Shown: piece after piece, positions 22,471 to 35,500 of the stretch | Layout: every line of letters starts with the position of its first letter | Numbering within the stretch: position 1 is the stretch's first letter | Source of the DNA: Chamaecrista fasciculata | Taxonomy: Eukaryota; Streptophyta; Magnoliopsida; Fabales; Fabaceae | Length of the DNA stretch: 64,000 bases | Direction of reading: 5' to 3' | Assembly (NCBI GenBank): GCA_003254925.1 | Contig: QANZ01014758.1 | Span: forward strand, 16,593-80,592 | Notes under the pieces: model-generated | Databases searched by the model: none | Told to the model about the DNA's origin: nothing | What the model saw: only the letters and a program-made list of their open reading frames with translations | Translations under genes and position numbers: made by a program

Positions 22471-24179
22471 GAAGAAGAAGTGGGGACTCAATCAGTGTGA
22501 GGTTGTGAGATTGAAAGAGAAGGAATATTTGTGTGCTTATGACTTATGAGTGAGTATCTGTGCTGTGTTGTCTATGTTCAGCTTAAGCTGGTGGCTCTCT
22601 TGATCTGAAATTGGAAAATGGTAGAAAGTGAAGTGAGTGGGGATTGGGGAAGGGGTAACCAATAACTTTTTTTTCTTTTGGCTTACTTATTAGATTACAT
22701 TTGGATATATTTTTAAAAATTAGAGTAATTTTTATTTTAAAACAATCATATTGAGCAAAATGTAAATAGTTATCTTACCACTTCATTATTAATTTGATTT
22801 TTCTAGACTTTTTAATTGAGAATAAAGATTTTGAACATAATTAAATGTGTTATGCGTATAATTACATAAGTGTAATCTAATAATTTTTCACTTGATCTCT
22901 TAACAAATTGTTGAGGCTCTGAATCCACCTTTGATTATGTAAAAAATTTACGAGAAAGAATTAGTCATTGTTCTTGGGGACGAATATCATAGCTTAGACC
23001 AAAAAGAAAATATGTTTATGTTGTATGTATAGTGTATACAAAGAAATAGAATTTGAGAACTATGAGTAAAATTAGAGTAAAAACAATATTATAAAAGTTT
23101 AATGGGACAATTTGTAAACATAGGAACAAAGTATTTATAATTTATAATTATACTATAATTGAAGGAGTATATAACCTAAACTTAAAATTTGAAGGGACAA
23201 TTTGTAACAAAGTCATAATTAAAGGGAGTTATTTATATTTTTTTCCATATAATGTAATTGAATAATGAAAATTGTAAAAATCAAAACTATAAAACTCAAT
23301 ATTGATAAACTCAAATAGAATAAGATGGATTATGACGGGTCAAAACCAGACCTATCAGTTGAAACAATTCAAAACATTTAAATATTTTTTTAATTAAAAG
23401 GATTATATTTGGAAAGCTCAATTCAAATATCCCTCTCACATAATTCTCAATTTTTTTTTTTGAAAAAACTTGAGTCACAATTGTATAAAACAAAAGAGTA
23501 CAAAATAATTCTTGTGAGTTTGAATTCTCTATATCACTCTCCTGGTTGAGGAAAAAAAAAACCCAAAGACTTATATATAATCACTTAAATTTAAATCTTC
23601 TGAAATATTTTTAAGGTGTAATAAGAAATCAGGAATATATAAGAAGAAATAGAAAAAAGAACTTGAACAGATGAAAATGCTATCTAACTTTCTTTTCCAC
23701 TCGGTTAAAAATGAATTAATAAGATAAATAAATGTGAAATAGTAATTGAATAAAATATTAGTAAAGTTGATCAAGTCAGTTCGGTAGTTGTAAATTCACT
23801 TCACAAGTAAAAAATACATGCGATTAGTGAACCAAACCAATTCAATCAGTAACTTAATATACCTTGAAGAGCTTTTTCATAATCAAGCAAAGTAACTATT
23901 GAAGTATCGGGCAAAAACTGAACTATTCACATTATAGATATCAAATCCAGTACCTATGGGGATATGTTATACAGAGATTCTCATTCTCGTATGTAAGATA
24001 ACTGTTTACAATCATAATCCAGGATGCTTCCAGAAATAATTTGTCTATAAACAGAAACCATCTCTGGAAGTCTCATGTTAGTTGAACCATCAACTGCACA
24101 TTTTATCTTCACTGATAACAAACCATATGCGTTAACAAGAGGTCATTTGTTTGGGGGTGAACGGCCATAATATTCAAGA
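22471..24179. other. Intergenic, DRP3 promoter and GATA-factor 3' flank
   Basis: AT-rich sequence with no supported gene. Phrases such as GGGACAATTTGTAA recur at about 23103 and 23195, which suggests a degraded repeat. Confidence 0.5.
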
Positions 24180-27100
24180 TCATAGCCAGTAAGTCTTCAT
24201 GTTGGAATCGTCAATGTCAACCTGTAAGTTAATACAGTACTCAAGAACTGGAACAAGTAATTAATACACAAACAGTTTTCGGTTTTTTGAGTATCATGTT
24301 TCATTGACAGATCAGAAGTCACAAGTTCAGTAGAACAAATACCTGCTCATCAAAACCTGAAGGAATCTCAAAATCTGTTCCAGATGCATCAGCAAGATCT
24401 TCAAGAGTATCCTGCAATCCTCAAAAGCATAAAACATCAATTGCCAAACAATATTCCATGACCAATTTTTGGGTAAACATGTCAAACTTGGATCTTGCTG
24501 AAAAGTGTCTGACATCTTACATGACTTATACAATTAGCTAGCTCTAGCTATATTTTAAAGGTCAGGTTATCTAAGAATTTCCATGTTTGATAATACGGCA
24601 GGCATCACCTCACACCTCATCATATAGTTTTTTCATCTCAGATTTCCCACTGATTTTTAGACAGTAAGATGTAAGGATACCTCCTCATTTCTTTAAAAGA
24701 ATAAAGGAAACAGGAAACTAATACCTGCTCATGAAGATTAACATCAAGATTCTCCACTTGAATGGACAAATTGTCTGTAACTGCTTCGGCAGTTGTGAGA
24801 GTATACTGTACATAAGATGATTAAATTTGATGGCATAATAGTCGAAGTTAGACAAATATCCCACGTAGATAATGGCAATCCAAGGACTGTAGATGAAATG
24901 ACAATCTAATTGGGTAGAGAAGATATATAGCTATCATCGAGAAGAAAATACGAATTAAATAACTAAATTTTCAGAGACATGACTTAGTCTCTCTCCACTT
25001 GTATATTGATATTATCTATAGCTCTCTCAAACAAGTTCTTTCTCCACACTAAGCAATTGTTTAAGTGACTTCCACAGTTTCACTCATGCTGCCAGGGTTT
25101 ACTAATCAATCATTTTAAGTACCTCACTAACAGGGGATGTCACACTCAACCAAAAATCTGAATTATAATTTATAGGAGCTGATTAAGTACTAGATAGCAA
25201 GGATGCTACAGATCCTCAAGAAATAAAATTTATGATATTTAAGTCCTCAATTATGGTGGTGATTTGAGTCAAACTGTTATTTTTACGTGATCAAATCATT
25301 AAATTATCTAGAAAAGGAAAATTAAATTGTTACAGTGCAACATAAGCAAATAAGTCTGAATTTCACATGATATGTTGGGCTAATCTAAAATCCTATCAAT
25401 TATGACACCCATCACAATTTGGGCATGGAAAAACAAGAAAGGAAAAAATAGCCATCTGAGATCAATATAAACCTGCTCATTTGTCCTCTTGGGTGATTCT
25501 CTGGAATCTACTGCTACAGGCTTAGTCTCCTCAGGGCTTCTCTGTTAAGAAAGAAATAAGAGTCATGTAACCCATGGACAGATGTGTTAAAAGTCGGGAT
25601 CCGAGTCAGCATCATCAAACACAAATTTGAATTCCATTACTACCTACATCATTACAGTTTACCACTGTCCCAAGAAAAATTAAGCAATCATTACATCTTT
25701 TAATTTTTAAAACCAATTAAGGCTCATTGATTTACTAAAGAAGTGACCCAAATAAAACTTACTGCCTGATTCTGGTCAGGGCAAGAAATTTCTGGCTTAG
25801 CAGTTGAAGGCTTCATCTCAGCTGAAGCATCCTAAAAATAAAGAGAACAATATCAAACTTGAAATGCCAAAGGGACTCCTTCACTCAAAAGTACAGATGT
25901 TTTAAGTAGATAGACGTCCACGATTATCTTCAGGTAAGAACATTTGATATCAATGAAAGCTAGAAGGGTGTGACTAGTACAAGTTACAAGATTAGAGAAT
26001 AGCAATTACACCATGGTAAATAGTTAAACTCCCAGGGAAAATAGTTCTAAATAATAAAACTACAAAACATGTGATAGGGAGATGATTCAGTAACACAAGC
26101 TGCATATGGCTGTGACTAATTGCCAATGATGACAACATGTAAAAGAAAGAAAGAAAGAAAGAAAGAACAAGTGCATACCAGATCGTTTTGTTCAAAAGAA
26201 ATGACTTTTCCCGTTTTGCTGAGATCTCTCAGAGTTCCCTTCAAAGCAATGACAAAAACAAATCATGATAAGCAATTGCATATGATGATCATAAGCAAAT
26301 TCTGCAAGACAGTAACATGAACCTGCTCATAATGGGATAAACTACTCACGCATAACCACAGAAATTCAGTTAATATTGCAGAAGAAAATGAGGGGACATG
26401 CAATGTTGACAAGGCCAAAAGCCTTTTTGAAGATACTACAATGAGTTTCTACTAGAATTTTGATAATTTTGCAGAAGAAATAAAACTTCCTATTCAATCT
26501 CGACTTCTAGTTAGCCTTTCCTTTTCTTCCCAAAATAAAAGAAGAAAACGGGAGGCTACATCAATAAGTTATCAAAGGTGAGATAAGTTTATAACACGTC
26601 AGATTCCCGGGAGTGGCGCTTGTTAAAATCAATGATAAGAAACAAAATTCAACATAGAGAAAACTTTCTTTTACTTTTTCTTTTTTGTTCATAACTGAAC
26701 TACCTTATTTGCCCACATAAGTCCACAGGCATTGCAGAGAGATCTCGGACCAGCTGGTCCTCTACGCATAGCTGGAGTAGACTTTTCACTAATTCCACAA
26801 TGCTGACATCTACGTTCACTTGACAACAGCATTGGGCCAACAGAATAAAGACCATATTAACACAGACATGTAACAATTAAAGAATAATTACTATTAAATC
26901 CTTAAGTTTAGAACAATCAAAGTCACAGCTTGAAACTCACATAGATTCTGAACAAGGAGCACCATTGCTTGAGTCCCAGTTCTCAGCAACAGAACTGTAA
27001 CTTTCCTTCACTGATGCAAACTGTCCATTCTTACGATGCATCCTATAAGATAATCATTAATAAAATACTATAAGTTTCTAGAACAGCAGCCTCAATGACC

Positions 27101-28941
27101 AGAGGATAATCTGAACACGTTAGTGTTAATAAGGAATACTCAATTACACTTGTACTCATTTCTCAATGATAAGATATTCAAATATTGTGCTACATATGCA
27201 CCACCATTTACAGAGACACAACACTAATCACCAATGGAAGCAACTTATCAAATTGAACTGCAGAAGCACTTGCTTATTGAATATTGTAAATGTTGAACAA
27301 ACTGAGCATTGTTCTTTTTACATTTACCTAGAACATGCTTAACTCAAAAGAACTTTCTTCTTTTCCTCTGAGCAACAAATTTGAAATACTTGCTATATAA
27401 AAGACTAATTTAAGAAGAACAACTATCAGACAAATTGAACAAGCAACACTATTAAAAGATAACTAGTATAAAAAAGTACACAACATCACAGTTTTTATCT
27501 ACCTGCCCCCTACCTCTGTGCAACCTCTTTGCGGCAGCTATACCGAATTTTCTTTTCAAAGCATCTCTCTTTCCGCTTCTCACGGAACCTAACAAGGGAT
27601 GCAAATCTCCGGGAAAGCTTTGAACCGTGGGACATATCATTAATTCCCTGACATATAATTAGAAGAGCACCTAATAATATGTTAAGAAAAAATTTACTAA
27701 TGAGACTTATTAAAAACCAACGAAGCTTTGACTGGAATACCCTCATGTTCTGACAGTTTTGTTGGAGTGATAACTCGGAGCCAGGAATGCTACTGGGGCT
27801 CGGTAGCTCACGCCCTCCCAGCAGTAATAATACAGCCTGCACCTGTAGTTGAAAAAGAACAATGGATCATCAGCTCTAAATCCATACATTTCTTAGTTGT
27901 TAAAGAAAACACAAGTAAGGATTAAAAAACAATTATTTGTCGCAAAAAATAGAGCTCTAAGTTTATGGTCTTGTTTTTTTTGTTTGATTTTAGTTTCGTT
28001 TCAAGATTTTACTAGAAACTATAGTAGTTAGATTAAGGTCTATATGCATACAAACATAGCTTCAAGTTCAAACAGTTAGGGACCAGGACAATCCACACCA
28101 GTTGGGGGATCAGTTCACAAAAGAGGAGAAATAATTAGAAAGCAGTGATGTTGAGATTTGATGATTCAGGTCCAAGTTTGTGTGAAGGAGTATTGGGCTT
28201 GTGTATGAGTAAGAATGAAGAGGATGCCATTTCACTAAAATGCCTAAGGCAATTTAGTATAGCATCCTTAACTTTCTCTTATTTCTTCAGTGTGGGACTT
28301 TATCTCCAAGAACTGAGAATAGAGAAAAACTATTTCCTTTCCGATGGGATATCCAAGAGGGTAAAGTCTTGCCAATTTCATCACATTGAGAACAGGTGAC
28401 AAAAACCTTTTCTCATATTTTCAATGCCATTCCAGTTCTATATTACCTGCTTATTCCATTATAATCTACACGGTCTGCCTCCTTTCAATTTTATGTACCA
28501 GAGCAAGTAGACACCACAACTGGTCAATATCAGGGCATGGACTCACGAAGCTATTATATCTAACATTGAAAATTTGAAATATTTCACGGTATCTAGCCCA
28601 ACAATAAAAAAAAGAAAATTACACTTCCATGTTCTCAAAATCTGAATATTCAACAGAAAACGTAAGCAAAACATTTAATCTGTTCTTCTAATAAGCTGGA
28701 CGCAAAGAAATCGAACCTTTTCTGGAGTAACAGCTGGAAAAACGTAGACCTCGCCTTCGAACGAAATGGTGAGCTCACTTGTTCGAGATAACCCAGAACT
28801 CACTCGAGCTTCTTCCACCACATCACATTGAGCATTCAATCCAGCTTCCACACCATCCACTTGCATGGGAAACTGCACCACTTGCTGTTCTCCTTCCTCG
28901 AAAGGCCGTGCTTGCAGTGGCTGCGGATTCATCGTACCCAT
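24180..28941 (-). CDS. TIFY-CCT-GATA transcription factor (ZML/GATA24-28 type)
   Basis: Eleven minus-strand exons: 28717-28941, 27741-27842, 27514-27647, 26941-27042, 26704-26818, 26179-26238, 25763-25831, 25473-25541, 24725-24805, 24343-24411, 24180-24221; 355 aa. A TIFY motif ([10 protein letters not shown], about 59-68) leads into [20 protein letters not shown] domain follows (about 123-165, [15 protein letters not shown]), and then a class IV zinc finger C192-X2-C195-X20-C216-X2-C219 ending [12 protein letters not shown]. This order is that of Arabidopsis GATA24, 25 and 28 (ZML2, ZIM, ZML1), nuclear DNA-binding proteins linked to light and growth responses. The C-terminal tail is acidic and encoded by a series of small phase-0 exons, three of which end in EQ. 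The start is the first ATG of the frame; a second Met at codon 4 is possible. Confidence 0.93.
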
Positions 28942-28964
28942 TTCTCTAAGAATCACTCACTCAC

Positions 28965-28970
28965 TCACAT
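28965..28970 (-). promoter_or_regulatory. Minimal start-stop uORF (ATGTGA) in the GATA-factor leader
   Basis: ATG directly followed by TGA, 24 nt upstream of the main ATG. A TATATAG-type box near 29138-29146 would put the transcription start near 29110, so the element is likely transcribed. It could stall ribosomes, as AUG-stop elements are known to do in some plant leaders; regulation here is inference. Confidence 0.4.
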
Positions 28971-29146
28971 AAATGATGCACACTTTCTCTAGAATTTTGT
29001 TCAGGTTTTCTCGGTATCCAAACAAGAATGCTGAAACTAGTGAGCAGAATCAGCAGAAAATCACTGAAATTTGAGGCGTTTGTTTCTTCTTTGTGATGAG
29101 CTAGCTAAACCCTAAGAAGAGTGTGAATGAATGCAAGGTATATAGT

Positions 29147-31439
29147 ATAAACAGTGTACATAGGCATTCATTCAATTTATGACGCCAGAAATGGAAAATA
29201 ATCAAAATATAGAAAGATAATAGATATGGAAATTGGAGTTTCACTTTCCTCCAAGGCTCTCCTCGGAAAACTCTACTGAGTGAATAGTGAATGAACAGTG
29301 CACTTTGGAACAAAAATGAGAAACTCATCAGTTTTAAATTTTCAATAATAAATAGCCGACCGGAAACAAAAAAAAATTGAAGATACAATATCAATATGCT
29401 TCCCCACTTGTACTTTTTCCATCTTTCTCTCTTTTTGCTTTTTTGTTTTTTTTTTTGTTTAATTAGTTTATTTATATTGGTATTGGGTTAAAGATTCATT
29501 TTGGTCCTATATGTATATTTTAATGTTCATTTTGGTTCATTATGTTTCAAAATATTAAAATTGGTCCTAAATGTTGGCAAAATGTTTCATTTTGGTCCAA
29601 ACTATTGAATATGACTCATTTCAAGTTCAAACATGACGAGTTTAGAGCTACGTATTGTTCTCAAAGAGTACTTTTTCTATTTAGTTAGGATCTTCAACAA
29701 ACAAGGTCAAATTGGTCTGAAAGTAGACCGCTCGTTTCACGATCCAACAAGAAAAATTGATCATATCTCTCTCGTTTTAAGTTTGGATACAACGAATTCA
29801 GAGCTATGAATTACTCTTAACAAGTTCTTTGAACTTGAAATGAGAGACGATAGAAATATGACCAAATTCAATAATTTGGAACCAAAATAAAATATTTTAC
29901 CAACATTTAGGATTAAAATGAAATAATTTGCCAATATTTAAGATCAATTTAAACATTTTAAAACATAATAGACAAAATGAATATTATGAACATTTCGGAA
30001 TAAAATGACCCTTTGACTTTTTATGTGTGATAGACAATGTTATTCTATTCACTTTTGCTTAACTTATTCGTATTTTTTCTGTTGACTGAAAAATTAAAAT
30101 AATGAAATCTGTTTGACTGTCGAGGATTCTTACAAGGGGATGATCCAAAGTCCCAAATGTCAACATGGTGATATTAACTGAAATAATAACCAGTAAACCA
30201 GATAAGCTCAAAATAATCTATTAATTAATTTTCGCATTGCACATATTGGAGCTTACACATTTTCTTTTTTAATCTTTGTTATCATGATCCCATCACAGGA
30301 AACAGATATTCTGGTGTTCAAATTAACAACAACGAGGTATGAAAATTTTCGTTCAAAGAGAGGATAGAGAAGATTTTGATGTCTCCAAAAAATTTTTTTC
30401 TTTTGGAGTTTAAATTTTCTGCTCTTGGTATTGTTTACAGTTGTAAAAATTTTCTAAACTCAATGTTTCAGGTTGATTTAAAGAAAAACAAAATTGTGTG
30501 TACTCAAATTCAACTAGAAATTGAAAAAACTAAAATTACAGAGAGCTTCTGCAGAAAATTCACACATTTTTTTTTTCTCTTTTCTCTCTCCTGATACATC
30601 AAAAGTATTCATTTACTGCAAAGATAAGGATCGTGATTATCAGATGCAAAATTAATACATTAAAGTTATATATCTGGCTGAGGAGCTTTTACAATAAAGC
30701 ACATGTCCAGGCAGACACTGAATCATATACATTATTGTTGAATCAGAGTCTTGATTGAACACATTCTTATAAACCTACCTCAATAAATATTGAATTTTTT
30801 TAAGAACAAAAACGTTATTGGAATCTGAATGATATTTCTTATAGAAAATCAAAAAGTGAAACACTAACTCATACATTAACATCCAGGGAACATCTCTAGC
30901 TAAAAGAAATAGGCCTGGATATTTCCATACTAATGTACATGAAATTGAGGTGGGAACAGTAATGGATACCCAAGTGATCTTTAAGATGTTGAAGGAAGAG
31001 AACCGAGACACTTGAGTACTTTACTGAATATCCTATTCTACTCAATGTGGGACTTAGATATCCCATACTATCCAAGTTTCTGTTAGGCAGAAACTAAACT
31101 AAGACAAGAACTGAAGTAATTTCCGGAACAACTCAACGATTTAGTCCTTAAAAGATAATAAATTTCTTAATTTAATCCTTGAAAGATAAAATTATATGAT
31201 TCAACTGCAACCAATTTTGTTGACATAATATTCAACAATTGATGTTATATTTTTATATTAACCGTTAATTTTAAATTAATATCTTAACAGAATGACCAAA
31301 TTGGTTGTAGTTGCATCTCTAAGATACTAAATCTTATAATTTCATCTTTTAGGGAATAAATTCAGAAATTTATCATCTTTCAAGGACCAGATCATTAAAT
31401 TACTCTAATTTCTGTGTGAACCATAAATTATTGCTAGGG
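29147..31439. other. Intergenic, GATA promoter and KH-gene 3' flank, with foldback repeats
   Basis: There is no supported gene. A foldback-like repeat occupies about 29484-30018: ATTCATTTTGGTCCT on the left is mirrored by AATAAAATGACCCTTTGA on the right, with more mirrored TTGGTCC phrases inside. A second lies at 31128-31402. Confidence 0.45.
31128..31402. repeat. Imperfect foldback repeat of the 'AGTCCTTAAAAGAT' type
   Basis: TTTAGTCCTTAAAAGATAAT with TAAATTTCTTAATTTA on the left is matched, inverted, by TAAATTCAGAAATTTATCAT and CTTTCAAGGACCAGATC on the right, making arms of roughly 50 bp. The spacing and AT-rich centre fit a MITE or Mutator-type foldback. I found no clean target duplication. 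It ends 38 bp from the KH-gene stop codon, so it probably lies in the 3' UTR. Confidence 0.5.
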
Positions 31440-32507
31440 TCATGAACCAGTGAAAATAAATGCTTGAAGAAGACTCTGTGCAGCTTGGGTTTCATCAGGT
31501 GTACCAGAAATGACAATCTTCCTGTCTTTTTCCCCAGGCTGAGGCTCATGGACGATAACTGAGGCACCTGAAATCTAAATATAAAGAAGCCGGAAAATAA
31601 GAAGCTTGCACAATATAATAGAAGTGAGCTGGAAAAACAGTAGGGCAGATTCAACAAAATATAGGAACACACAACATAAGATATCATAATGCTTCGCGCA
31701 ATAGCTGCAATATCATCTAAATGTGATACTGGAGTGTAATATGACCATTTCCTTTAACAATTTCATTCTTCATCTACTATATCATTAGAGAAAGTGGTCA
31801 CAGGCTCCGGTACGTAATATTGACCAGATGGATGATAGCCTAATAACTAGAGGTAAGGGACGACTAAAGAAAACAATAAGAAAAACTATTAACAAAGATT
31901 CAATTATTAATAATCTAACCATAAGAATGTATAAAGACAGAACACATTAGCGTTGGTTGATCGACACAGCCGATCTCACTTAGTGGGAGAAGGCTTTAGT
32001 TGCTGCTGTTCTTGTTGTATTATATCATTAGAGAAGCAAGGTGGTCTGGTCTGTTACCAAATGGAAGTACAAGACTTCTATCAAATAAGTTCTGGATCAT
32101 TGTTTTCTCTTCTAACAAGACTTCAAAACAAAAAACCAATTATGAGCTCCAATTAGGGGTGCACACGGGCTGGGTCGGACTGGGTTTCGGTCAGACCGAG
32201 ACCTGGGCCAGGCCCGACCGAGCCTTTTTTTTTAAAAAAAAAATTATATTTATTTCCTTAAGTCATTTGTTCATTTTATATCATTTTTAACTTGTATATA
32301 TTGATCAAAAAATTAATTTTGGATCATTTTAGTGTTGTTTTTATTATTAAAAACATTTAATTTGATTTATTTGTTAAAAAAATATTGATTTAATTGAGAA
32401 TTTGAGATTAAGTACATGTTTTATGTATTTTTTAATAAACAATTAATAAAAAAAAATAATACATATATATTTTCTACAATTAAAAAGGAAATATAAATAT
32501 ATATATA

Positions 32508-32559
<52 letters not shown>

Positions 32560-35500
32560 GAGTACACCACGGGCCAGATCAGGTCTACAAGAGCTCCAAT
32601 ACTCCACTTAGTGGCAAAACCAGGTACACAGTGATTAAATAGAGATGCTAGTGAACAACTAAACACGCATAAAAAAATGTGTCAACATGTTTGTGTAGCT
32701 CTACCACGGTTTTAATTTTTTTCCAAACACAAGCTATAACAAAAAAAAATCAGAAAATTGTAAGAAAAAAAATAAACAAATAAAAGTAATCATTTGAAGT
32801 TTCAAAACTCCTCCAAACATCTTCAGTTTAAGAATAACATAAAAAATAAAATAAAATAACAAGTGCATGGGCCAGTCAAGACCCTAGTATGCTTCTATGA
32901 GTTGGTGTACCTGTTTCAAACGCTCCAGATTGCTACCATCTTCCCCATATACAGACCCAATGGCATCATCAGGAACAACGATTTCCACAGTTGTATCATT
33001 CACAATGGCAGTTTTGCTTCCACTGCAGACAAAAGAAAAAAAATTCAATAATAAGAACCAACTGTCTATGGTGCACCATTCTAAAATCCTAATGATTTAT
33101 TTTCCACCACTTAGAAACTGCGTTGTCATAGGATACAAGCCTACAACTTCACTCAAAAGCCAGGGTTTCAAATCAGATAAACAATCAAGAAAAGGCCAAT
33201 GTAAAATCAAGCATTAGATGCTCGTCAAGTAAAATGGTCTGCCATCTGACAACACTGTATAAAGACACAACTTCACTGAAAATGCTTGAATACCAAAATA
33301 TGGTACACTTGGTATTACAGGATAAGTTAAAAAAGGATAGAATCTTAGAGTGCAGGCAAACCCAGTTGACAAGATAGAAACAATCCAATTTCACAGAATC
33401 TGACATGGTTAAAAGTGGTATTTATGCCACAAACATCAACATCAATCATTCAAAGCCCAAATAACAATGTTCCACTATATATATAGAATTTGTTATTCTA
33501 AGAAGGCCCTTAGTTCATCATATGCTTATTTCTGCATAGCATTAACTCTAATGCACTGGTTTGCTTATCACCAACCTGCCAGGTTCTAAGCCACCTTTTA
33601 GAGAAGTTGATCTCCTGCCAACATCATTAATGCCTCTGGAAACTGCCTGAAATAAAAAATTATTTGGTAAGGAAAAAATTGTAAAGCCAAACCAGCCAGC
33701 ACAGAGAAAAATTTACCGGTGGTGTCCACAGTCCTGGCAAAGGACTATCTAAACTACGAGAATGTCCAAGATAATCTATGCTTTGAGACGAAATATGTTT
33801 ATTCATAGTATGAGAAATCCCAATAGTTGGTTGGCCTCCAAGAGAAACAGAATCCCCGAGTCTCCCATAAGGACTGGTATCGCATGATACAGAAATGTTC
33901 CTAATTCCTGCACTATTCTGTGTACTGGCAAAAAGGTTATCTCGCAGTCTACTAGTTGCATTATACAAAGCATCTTGAACATTTGAAAAGTCTCCTGATA
34001 TCTGAGGGGAAATAAACAACAAATATATAATAAATGAGTAGCTGCTTGGACATCCAAATCAAATGATACACATTTTACATCTTTCATAGGATATGAATTT
34101 TATTTATCCAATCGTTGAATTATAAGTAATTATCAAATTGATCTTTCCAGTCAAACTTGAAAGAAACTGAACAAAAAGTATGTAATCAAATAATTTACTA
34201 TGTTTGAAAGGAAATCTTTATTTGTAGGATGATCCATTATCATGACACAAGCCTTAAATCCAACCATAGATTTATCGCAAACTCATCCGAATAAAAAGTG
34301 ATCTGATAGAGTAAGACCAATTTTAATTTAAACCAGTACAATAATACCAAACTAGTTACTGCAATAAGCACTTATTTCCTCTACTTAACGGTCTTGATCA
34401 GAAAGGACTCCAAGCTTGTATGGTGGGATTTTATTGGAAGTACCAATAGTGTTTTTAGGAAAAAAAAAATCACCTAACTCAATATAAGTCAGGAGAAGCA
34501 ACTTCGACTCTCTAGGCAATCAGTCACCTCAAAGCAAAAGTCCTAATCACAAGAAGACTCACGTTCACTTTTTATTTTCAGGGCATACTCACATAAAGTC
34601 AGCAAGAAGCAAAAAATGGAATTACATGTACAAGTATAGTGACGATCATAGTTATCAAATCGGGACTCAAATCGTGAATCGTTAAGCTAATTTTTGAATC
34701 GTGAATCGTGAATTGTATCGAACCGTAGGATTCAAGAACACAATGAAAAATAGATTGAAGTATATTATATCAATGAAGAAAAATTATATAAGTCTCGCAT
34801 AAAGTCAAAAATGACAAATCATAATAAAAAAGAACTCACAAGTCATAATTTATAACTCATAACTAACAAAACAAAGTTGAATTTATTATCTCCTAGTCCT
34901 ATTCATCTAGATTAGCATCACTACCACCACTAGTATCATCGTTGTCTTCATCTAACATGACTATTCCATCATCTTCTTCCTCTTCATTACCCCCTTCATC
35001 ATCTCCAATGTTTTGTTCACTAGTATCTTGAATTTGAATGCCTTTTTTTTAAAACTCATAAGCTGTGACTCTGAAATTATGCTATGCTTTTATTGCTTTA
35101 GTGTTCTAACGTTTTTTTTTCGGTAATCAGCCCTGTTAATAACATTGCAGCCTTTGTTTAACTATACTCTTCCAAATTGTTGGAATCGTTCGATTCGCAG
35201 TTCCAACGCGAATGGTAGGATTCCAACAAGTATCGCACTGATTCAGGGCATCAAAGGGTTGATTCAACGATATGTATCGTTTTGATGCCGAATCGAATCG
35301 CAGGATTCGAATCACGAATTGTAGGATACTAATAACTATTGTGACGATATTTATAGAAATAGCTATAGAGGAGGCATAAATCTTAAAAACGATATCGAAT
35401 TCCACAAAATAAAGGTTTGAGATTTTTGCAGTAAAACAAAGGTGTAGCTGGCATCAGAAAGGAAGTACAATAAATTATGAGAAAATTTATTTACTTCACA

